Under the pieces are notes generated by a model, which made no database searches, was not told where the DNA came from, and saw nothing but the letters and a program-made list of their open reading frames with translations. A DNA stretch of 6,728 nucleotides from Gammaproteobacteria bacterium. Lineage in GTDB: Bacteria; Pseudomonadota; Gammaproteobacteria; Thiohalospirales; Thiohalospiraceae. Positions 1 through 4,846 of the stretch are shown in pieces (positions within the stretch are counted from its first letter, which is position 1; the number at the start of each line of letters is the position of its first letter). Location: assembly GCA_011322575.1 (NCBI GenBank), contig DRMK01000007.1, positions 1 through 6,728 of the forward strand, read 5' to 3'. Both the position numbers and the translations under genes were made by a program.

Positions 1-1
1 A

Positions 2-1378
2 CTCGCCCGCCCCGACACGGCGCATACCCGCCACCAGGGCATGAATGGGCCGCGTGATATAGCTCGCCAGCAGCAGCGCCAGCAGGGTTATCACCACCCC
101 CAAAATGGTGGCGGAAACCATCACGTGACGCCGGAAGCGGTCGATCGGCCGGTTGACCTCCGCGATGTCCATCTCGGAGAGGATCACCCAGTCCATGCCG
201 TGTACCCGCAGCGGCGCGTAGGCGCTCATCACCGGGACGCCGCGGTAATCCACCACCTCCTGGGTTCCCGTCTTGCCGCTCAGAGCCAGATCCACCGTCT
301 CGCCATATACCGGCTGAAACAGGATAGTGGTGTCATTCTTCTCGATACGCTGGATCTCGTCGGAAGGCATGCCGATGTCGCGCAGCATCCGCAGGTAACG
401 CTCCCGGTCCTGGATGAGGAAGCGGGAGTCGGAGCGCATCAGGTGGTTGCGCCCCACCAGGTACACCTCCCCCGTTTCGCCCATGCCGCTGCTCTCCCAC
501 TCGCGATTGCTGGTCATGACATTATTCAGCTCATCACTGGGCACCTGCAGGGCGAGAATGCCCGCGATCTCCCTGCCATCAAACACGGTTACCGCGACGA
601 AGGCCGCCGGCGCCCCGTAGGAAGGGAGATAGACGTCATAATCCTGGAACCTGACCCGGCCCCGCTCCCTGGTGCGCATCACCTCCTTGACCAGTTGGGC
701 AAAGTTGCTGGAGGCATACGGCCCCTTCAACAGGCTGGTCGCGAAGTCGGTCTCCTTGAACACTGAATAGATGATATGGCCGCTTTCCGGATCGATCAGA
801 AAGAGATCGTAATAACCGAACTTCTTGATCAGGCTGCGCAGGCTTTCGTGATAGCGCTCGTGTACCTGTGCATAATACCCCTCGTCTCCCGCGGCCCGGA
901 TCAGCTCGTCCTTCTTGCCCACATCGTTGGGATTGGCGGCGATATAGTGGTACTGAAGCCATACTGCGGCGGTGTCGTCCGGAAGATAGTGTTTCGCCTC
1001 CGGCTCACCCCCCATCCGGTCGCGCAGCCGCGGAATGAACTCCCTGCGGTAGTACTCAGCCAGCCGCTCTCTCTGGGAATCGGAGACGGACTCCCGCTCC
1101 GCCAGGTGGTAGGCGGTACGAAACTCGTTCAGCGCCTCGATGATGGTACGGTTCTCGGCAAACGCGAGAACCTGATCGTGAATATCGGAAAAGTAGGCCT
1201 GCACCTGCTGGGTCTTCGCCGCCCGCAGGGTGGTAAGCTCATTGTAGATGGCCTCATTCAGGGCGTCCCTGGCGGAGCGGTACCCCTGATAGCCCACCAC
1301 CGCAATACTGACGAAACTGGCCAGCAACAGCAGAATCACTAGCTTGGACCGGATGCTCAAACGCCCGCTGAAATTCAT
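2..1378 (-). CDS. Transmembrane Cache-domain sensor with HAMP, N-terminal part (C-terminus beyond window)
   Basis: Membrane receptor that should bind a periplasmic ligand and signal to a cytoplasmic output domain. The reading frame is open from ATG 1378 to the window edge, giving 459 residues without a stop. TM helix 1 is about residues 13-30 (KLVILLLLASFVSIAVV). A helical then PAS-like periplasmic region spans about 35-410, with the Cache-typical stretches GYYDLFLIDPESG (188-200), GETGEVYLVG (300-309) and LMRSDSRF (313-320). TM helix 2 is about 417-441, and the HAMP domain begins near 442 with the conserved proline in ITRPIHAL. GGAG lies 5 nt before the ATG. The family is seen from sequence pattern. 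The output (methyl-accepting, GGDEF/EAL, class III cyclase, kinase or phosphatase) cannot be told because it is outside the window. It is transcribed divergently from the cytochrome operon, so shared control is possible. Confidence 0.85.
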   Translation of the reverse strand, partial: MNFSGRLSIRSKLVILLLLASFVSIAVVGYQGYRSARDALNEAIYNELTTLRAAKTQQVQAYFSDIHDQVLAFAENRTIIEALNEFRTAYHLAERESVSDSQRERLAEYYRREFIPRLRDRMGGEPEAKHYLPDDTAAVWLQYHYIAANPNDVGKKDELIRAAGDEGYYAQVHERYHESLRSLIKKFGYYDLFLIDPESGHIIYSVFKETDFATSLLKGPYASSNFAQLVKEVMRTRERGRVRFQDYDVYLPSYGAPAAFVAVTVFDGREIAGILALQVPSDELNNVMTSNREWESSGMGETGEVYLVGRNHLMRSDSRFLIQDRERYLRMLRDIGMPSDEIQRIEKNDTTILFQPVYGETVDLALSGKTGTQEVVDYRGVPVMSAYAPLRVHGMDWVILSEMDIAEVNRPIDRFRRHVMVSATILGVVITLLALLLASYITRPIHALVAGMRRVGAGE

Positions 1379-1541
1379 CGCCACTCCATTGCTGCACTCA
1401 CCGCACCGGCGCGCGGTATCCGCCCGTCGAAGCCTTCCTTCCGCAACAGCGCGAATCCGCCCCCTGGCGCCAAATTGGTCATCCGCCGTAAAACGCACCC
1501 GGATATGCGCCAGGAAACCATGTTTTGGCCGTCAGATGGGC

Positions 1542-1547
1542 ATTATA
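1542..1547 (-). promoter_or_regulatory. Candidate -10 element for the sensor gene
   Basis: The minus strand reads TATAAT, a perfect sigma-70 -10 match. The -35 position at the usual 16-18 bp spacing (about 1564-1571) is poor, reading around TCCCGA, which suggests activator dependence or a chance match. Transcription would start near 1535 and give a leader of roughly 157 nt before the sensor ATG. Confidence 0.35.
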
Positions 1548-1580
1548 CATAACGACATCCATCATCGGGACGCAGATTCA

Positions 1581-1603
1581 GTCGCTGGTTGCAACCCTGC
1601 GAC
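1581..1603. repeat. Imperfect dyad, possible regulator binding site
   Basis: A perfect 10-bp palindrome GGTTGCAACC (1587-1596) is flanked by GTCGC (1581-1585) and its complement GCGAC (1599-1603), with 1 nt on one side and 2 nt on the other. It lies upstream of both candidate promoters, about 70 bp from the inferred cytochrome start site and about 56 bp from the inferred sensor start site. That is a typical place for an activator or shared regulator. I do not recognise the motif as belonging to a named regulator. Confidence 0.4.
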
Positions 1604-1645
1604 AGGAATGCAAAAAGCCAATTTACAAATGACGTCACAAAAATA

Positions 1646-1654
1646 TGCTATAAG
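1646..1654 (+). promoter_or_regulatory. Candidate extended -10 promoter of the cytochrome-DUF302 operon
   Basis: TGC followed by TATAAG forms an extended -10 (TGn plus five of six consensus bases) in an A/T-rich stretch just before the cytochrome gene. The nearest -35-like sequence, TTTACA at 1622-1627, is 21 bp away, which is too far for a normal spacer, so the extended -10 or an activator would have to compensate. The inferred transcript starts near 1661, leaving a leader of about 18 nt that contains the ribosome binding site GGGAG (1668-1672). Confidence 0.4.
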
Positions 1655-1678
1655 GAATATGGAACCCGGGAGCAAACC

Positions 1679-2737
1679 ATGAAAACACGCTTCGGAAGGA
1701 CCATTTCCATGGTGGTTTTCCTCTCCATCGCCTGGGGAAGCAGCGCGTTTGGAGAGCCTGACGGCGCCAGGCTGTATGCCATAAACTGCGCCGCCTGCCA
1801 TGGCGACAGGGGTGATGGTGGAATCGGGGTTCCCCTTTCGCTCCCGGATTTTCTCTCCAGCGTCACGGACGAATATCTGTTCCTGACCATCCGCCACGGC
1901 CGCCCCGGACGAATCATGCCCTCCTTCCAACACCTCAGCGACCAGCAGACGCGGGCCATCGTGAGACATATCCGCAACTGGGCGGCCGGTGAGCCGAAGC
2001 TCGCAGCGAAAGGTACGCCTGGGGATCCACGGAGGGGGCGCGACATCTTCGCCAGGCACTGCGCCCGCTGTCACGGGCCTCTGGGCAAGGGTGGCACCGG
2101 CACGGGGGTGAACTTTACCCGGCTGCATGATCAGCCTGTGGTCGCTCCGGGCCTGAACAACGCCGGCTTCCTCGCCGCGGCATCGGATCGCATCATCCGG
2201 ACCACCCTGCTCAAGGGGAGGCGCGGCACTCCCATGCAGCCCGCCGCCAAAATGGGGCTTAGCATCCAGGACGTTGATGATGTGGGCAGCTACATACGCA
2301 GCTTCGAAAAAGGGCTCGAAAACGGCGGGGGAAATTCCGGGGCAGCCGCGGAACCCGCGCTGATCACCACCTCGCCCCTGCCGTTCGCGGAAACGGTGGA
2401 AAGGATCAAGCAGGCCATATCTGCGCGCCATCAACGCATCATACGGGAACACCCCCTGGATGACGGGCTGAGCACCGGCAGAGCGGGGGGACGTAAGCAC
2501 TTGGTCATATACTTCGGCAACATCCGGCACATAAACACCCTGCTAACGATCGATCCGCGCATGGGCCTGTTTCTCCCCAACCGCGTCACCATCATGGAGC
2601 AGAACGACGGGAAAGTGGTGGTCAGCGCCGTCAATCCACTGCGCTTCCGCAACCTGTTCAACAACGCCAATCTGGAGCATACATCCAGGGAGATGCATGA
2701 GCTCTATTCAGCCATCCTCGGGGAGGTTTCGGAATGA
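1679..2737 (+). CDS. Secreted diheme cytochrome c with C-terminal DUF302 domain
   Basis: Predicted periplasmic electron-transfer protein of 352 residues. A signal peptide covers about 1-25 (hydrophobic SMVVFLSIAWG, likely cut after SAFG). Cytochrome c domain 1 has the heme motif CAACH (37-41) and a probable axial Met80 in MPSF. Domain 2 has CARCH (128-132) and a probable axial Met186 in GTPM. A Gly/Ala-rich linker (about 214-225) leads to a DUF302 (TT1751-like) domain at about 226-352. That domain shows FAETVERIKQAI (236-247), LVIYFGN (275-281), DPRMGLFLPNRV (292-303) and the strand GKVVVSAVNP (311-320). ATG 1679 was chosen because GGGAG precedes it by 6 nt and the signal peptide starts there; a longer frame back to 1589 adds a non-signal-like extension. 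DUF302 has no settled function, so the redox partner and substrate are unknown. The stop overlaps the next start. Confidence 0.9.
   Translation: MKTRFGRTISMVVFLSIAWGSSAFGEPDGARLYAINCAACHGDRGDGGIGVPLSLPDFLSSVTDEYLFLTIRHGRPGRIMPSFQHLSDQQTRAIVRHIRNWAAGEPKLAAKGTPGDPRRGRDIFARHCARCHGPLGKGGTGTGVNFTRLHDQPVVAPGLNNAGFLAAASDRIIRTTLLKGRRGTPMQPAAKMGLSIQDVDDVGSYIRSFEKGLENGGGNSGAAAEPALITTSPLPFAETVERIKQAISARHQRIIREHPLDDGLSTGRAGGRKHLVIYFGNIRHINTLLTIDPRMGLFLPNRVTIMEQNDGKVVVSAVNPLRFRNLFNNANLEHTSREMHELYSAILGEVSE
2720..2726 (+). promoter_or_regulatory. Strong Shine-Dalgarno for the second operon gene
   Basis: GGGGAGG sits inside the end of the cytochrome gene, 7 nt before the ATG at 2734. Together with the ATGA stop/start overlap it supports translational coupling and fixes the start of the downstream gene. 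Confidence 0.75.
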
Positions 2738-3198
2738 GCCCGGCCCGATGCCATCCGGGAAGAGCGGCCCTCTTCCTCCTTCTGATCCTGATGGCACTTC
2801 CGGTGTGGGCGGACAACCTGCTCATCGTTCGCACTCATCAACCGCTGGCATCCGCGCTGGAAAACCTGAAGCGATCCATCAGGGAAGAGGGCTACGACGT
2901 GGCGCGCGTGGATATGGTCAACATCGGGCTGCTGGGAATGGGTTACACCAGCAGCGACTATCGCGCCGTATTCTTCGGCAAGGCCGAGGAACTGGATGAG
3001 CTTTCCCGCAACTATCCGCAGCTGGTTCCCTATCTCCCCCTGCGGATCGCCGTTTTCTCCGAAGGGGACAGCACCCTGCTGGTCACGGTGGATCCATCCA
3101 CCTACCGGGAGTTTCTCGACGGAGCGGGAGACAGCGCCATATTCGACCGCTGGCGAGAGGAGATCAGCGCGATCCTCTCCCGCATGACGAACCGGTAA
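2734..3198 (+). CDS. Secreted stand-alone DUF302-like protein
   Basis: A 154-residue exported protein with the signal peptide at about 1-26 (hydrophobic core ALFLLLILMALPVWA, cleavage likely after VWA). The mature part (27-154) resembles the DUF302 fold of the preceding cytochrome: amphipathic helix PLASALENLKRSI (37-49), strand AVFFGKAEEL (78-87), LVPYLPLRIAVFSEG (97-111) and LLVTVDPSTYREF (115-127). These line up in order with the fused domain's helix, YFGN, GLFLPNRV and VVVSAVNP segments. It has no heme motif, and its only Cys (residue 6) is in the signal peptide, so it is not a lipoprotein and cannot bind a ligand through Cys. The ATGA overlap with the cytochrome gene suggests co-synthesis and perhaps physical partnership. 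The DUF302 call is by visual alignment and weaker than for the fused copy. Biochemical function is unknown. Confidence 0.75.
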   Translation: MSPARCHPGRAALFLLLILMALPVWADNLLIVRTHQPLASALENLKRSIREEGYDVARVDMVNIGLLGMGYTSSDYRAVFFGKAEELDELSRNYPQLVPYLPLRIAVFSEGDSTLLVTVDPSTYREFLDGAGDSAIFDRWREEISAILSRMTNR

Positions 3199-3266
3199 AT
3201 TATTCTGGCCGGCTGCATCCTAAGTTATAACCTTGACGGAGTACTGATATGTTCTAACTTGCAAGT
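3199..3266. other. Convergent intergenic gap without a clear terminator
   Basis: This 68-bp gap lies between the ends of two converging genes. It contains the palindrome GTTATAAC (3224-3231) and most of AACTTGCAAGTT (3256-3267), but no GC-rich stem with a T tract on either strand. I therefore cannot call an intrinsic terminator. Confidence 0.5.
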
Positions 3267-3267
3267 T
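3256..3267. repeat. Perfect 12-bp palindrome at the yedI stop codon
   Basis: AACTTGCAAGTT is self-complementary across all 12 bases and its last base is the first plus-strand base of the yedI stop codon. It has no loop and no T tract, so it suits a protein-binding dyad better than a terminator. It shares the TTGCAA core with the dyad at 1587-1596, which may be coincidence. Confidence 0.35.
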
Positions 3268-4133
3268 CAATCATGAGGTCTAGTCAACAGCCTTGCGGGG
3301 AAAAACGCCACGGCACCCGCCACCAGCCCTACAATCAGGCTGGCCAGCACGGACGGCAACGGGTGAAAAAGCTGCTCCAGACGCTCGACGTTGTGGAGAT
3401 AGATCCCGCCCGCCACCAGAAGCATGGCCAGCGTCCCTACCACCGACAGAAGCCGGATCACCCTGGGCAGGGCGCTTATCAAACCCCTGCCCATGAGTTC
3501 GGCGATCTTTCCGGGGCTGCCGTCGATCTGCAGCAGCCTGTATCCGAAATCGTCCATCCTGACGATCAGTGCAACGATGCCGTAGATCCCCACCGTGGCC
3601 AGCAGGGCAACTGCCGAAACCACCACCACCTGAACGGCAAGCGGCTTGTGAAGAACCGTCTCCAGGGCAATGATTACGATCTCCAGGGACAGAATGAAAT
3701 CGGTGATGATGGCAGACTTGATCTTCGCCTTCTCGCGCTCCAGAATCTCCTTCCGGGACAAAGCCGGCTCGACGCTTTTTCTCTCTTCGTCCCGCTCGTG
3801 GGGAACGAGATATTCGTAGATCTTCTCAACCCCTTCATAAGCCAGATAGAGACCCCCAACCATCAGTATGGGCACGATCAGCCAGCTGGCATAGGCGCTC
3901 AGCAGAAATATGAACGGCAGGATAATGATCTTGTTAAGCAGGGAACCCTTGGCAATGGCCCAAAGAACCGGAATCTCCCTCGATGCAGCAAAGCCGGACG
4001 CCTTTTCCGCATTGACAGCCAGATCATCGGCCAGGATCCCCGCCGTCTTTTTCGAGGCCACCTTGCCCATCGTGGCGATGTCATCCAGCAGCAGCGCAAT
4101 ATCATCGAACAGTGCAAAGAATCCCGATGCCAT
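3267..4133 (-). CDS. yedI: DUF808 family inner-membrane protein, YedI-like
   Basis: A 288-residue integral membrane protein, close to the length of E. coli YedI (about 305). The N-terminus is highly characteristic of DUF808: LFDDIALLLDDIATMGKVA (8-26), KKTAGILADDLAVNAE (28-43) and SREIPVLWAIAKGSLLNK (51-68). Hydrophobic segments lie at about 69-98 (likely two helices), 141-160, 166-191, 226-246 and 261-283. A charged loop (HERDEERKSVEPALSRKE) sits near 112-129. The last part carries the PSVLASLIVGLVAGAV helix typical of the family. Start ATG 4133 gives the expected family N-terminus, although the ribosome binding site is weak (AAGAACG region). Family function is not established; it has been proposed to be a membrane transporter or structural protein without firm proof. 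It converges on the DUF302 operon and probably has no functional link to it. Confidence 0.88.
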   Translation of the reverse strand: MASGFFALFDDIALLLDDIATMGKVASKKTAGILADDLAVNAEKASGFAASREIPVLWAIAKGSLLNKIIILPFIFLLSAYASWLIVPILMVGGLYLAYEGVEKIYEYLVPHERDEERKSVEPALSRKEILEREKAKIKSAIITDFILSLEIVIIALETVLHKPLAVQVVVVSAVALLATVGIYGIVALIVRMDDFGYRLLQIDGSPGKIAELMGRGLISALPRVIRLLSVVGTLAMLLVAGGIYLHNVERLEQLFHPLPSVLASLIVGLVAGAVAFFPARLLTRPHD

Positions 4134-4272
4134 TGTCGTTCTTTGTTTGCTTTATTACCTTGAAAGAGTACTCCGACGCGCAGAGCGGCAAACCACTCCT
4201 GGCGGGCGCGATGCCCCACAGTGGCGATTTGCCCCGCCCGGGATCAAAAGCCGGACATGAACCCGCGCCCTC
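4134..4272. other. Gap between two co-directional minus-strand genes
   Basis: This 139-bp stretch lies between the TfoX-domain gene and yedI. On the minus strand it carries an A/T-rich patch near the yedI start (including TAATAA) that could serve as a weak -10, but no matching -35 is visible. No terminator hairpin with a T tract is seen, so read-through from the upstream gene is possible. Confidence 0.4.
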
Positions 4273-4581
4273 TCACCCCCTGCCCAATACCTTCTCCAGC
4301 TTCCCCACTCCCTCCAGCTCCGCCAGCAGGCGCTCCCTCTCCGAACGCGCAATCTCCGACCAGTGCCTGTTTTCCAGCGCACCCACCATCGCATAGAGAA
4401 AGTTCAGGCTTGGCCCGGCACCCTCACGCTGCAGCCGAAGGAACGCTTTTACAGGCCCGACTCTTTCCAGGTCATCCCTCGTTCTGATCCCGATACCGTT
4501 GAGCTGACGTTCGGATTTGGGACCGATCCCCGGCAATCTGCTTAGCTCACCCACGTTTCCGCTCCACCATATCCGCCTCAT
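4273..4581 (-). CDS. Small TfoX C-terminal-domain protein
   Basis: A 102-residue protein matching the C-terminal domain of TfoX/Sxy. A helix-hairpin-helix-like stretch LSRLPGIGPKSERQLNGIGI (13-32) is followed by TRDDLERVGPVKAFLRL (34-50), then the family signature SLNFLYAMVGALENRHWSEI (58-77) and a helical tail. The N-terminal TfoX domain found in full-length Sxy (about 200 residues in E. coli) is absent, and the minus-strand stop at 4618-4620 closes the frame, so this is a stand-alone C-terminal domain. ATG 4581 is chosen. TTG codons at 4605 and 4602 in the same frame would add 8 or 7 residues, and neither start has a strong Shine-Dalgarno. Full TfoX proteins activate competence genes in Vibrio and Haemophilus; stand-alone C-terminal domains have no settled role, and a competence role should not be assumed. 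Confidence 0.82.
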   Translation of the reverse strand: MRRIWWSGNVGELSRLPGIGPKSERQLNGIGIRTRDDLERVGPVKAFLRLQREGAGPSLNFLYAMVGALENRHWSEIARSERERLLAELEGVGKLEKVLGRG

Positions 4582-4846
4582 CTGCCGGATGTACGCCTGC
4601 AACAAGACATCGAAGTGTCACCGTGACGGCCTTTCATCCTAGATCAACAGGTTATTGGCCGCAAGAATACATACACCAGGAGCTGCGGAAAGCCCCCTTG
4701 CACCGGTCCCGTCACCGTTGCGATCTTTGCTCAATCATCAAATGGTCGCGCCATCTACCCAATCGCAAATCCGCACCTGCGCGCAATCATCACATTCCCG
4801 GCTGGAACAATCGGGTTAAAATGGATCTTTTGCACGCATTTCGAAC
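4582..4846. promoter_or_regulatory. Divergent intergenic region between the TfoX-domain gene and mfd
   Basis: A 265-bp gap carrying promoters for both directions. For the minus gene, TTGCGG (4659-4664) and TAGGAT (4636-4641) are 17 bp apart, a mediocre sigma-70 match. For mfd there is TAAAAT at 4817-4822. A 9-bp direct repeat CAATCATCA occurs at 4732-4740 and 4784-4792. No gene is seen here. Confidence 0.4.
4817..4822 (+). promoter_or_regulatory. Candidate -10 element for mfd
   Basis: TAAAAT matches five of six bases of the -10 consensus. No good -35 is visible at 16-18 bp upstream. Transcription would begin near 4829, leaving a leader of only about 18 nt before the mfd ATG. Confidence 0.3.

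Larger units (their letters stand above)
1379..1678. promoter_or_regulatory. Divergent intergenic control region
   Basis: This 300-bp gap separates the leftward sensor gene from the rightward cytochrome operon. It holds a perfect minus-strand TATAAT (1542-1547), a plus-strand extended -10 (1646-1654), an imperfect dyad between them (1581-1603), and short palindromes TGGCGCCA (1465-1472) and TGACGTCA (1630-1637). No convincing gene is seen, although a 48-codon minus-strand reading frame crosses 1375-1521. Confidence 0.6.

Noticed and set aside
41..1342. Two long plus-strand open frames antisense to the sensor gene
   Set aside because: The minus strand gives a continuous sensor with two TM helices and Cache motifs. 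The plus-strand frames are His, Gln and Arg-rich shadows.
1589..1678. Upstream extension of the cytochrome frame by 30 residues
   Set aside because: The added residues would bury the signal peptide, and ATG 1679 has a good Shine-Dalgarno at 1668-1672.
1562..2530. Minus-strand open frame of 322 codons antisense to the cytochrome gene
   Set aside because: The plus strand has two heme motifs, a signal peptide and a DUF302 domain; the antisense frame has no recognisable feature.
3199..3266. Bidirectional intrinsic terminator between the convergent genes
   Set aside because: The palindromes present are loopless or short and no T tract follows a GC-rich stem on either strand.
3273..4163. Plus-strand open frame of 296 codons antisense to yedI
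   Set aside because: Its composition is rich in Gln, His, Asn and Arg with no domain, while the opposite strand encodes a clear DUF808 protein.
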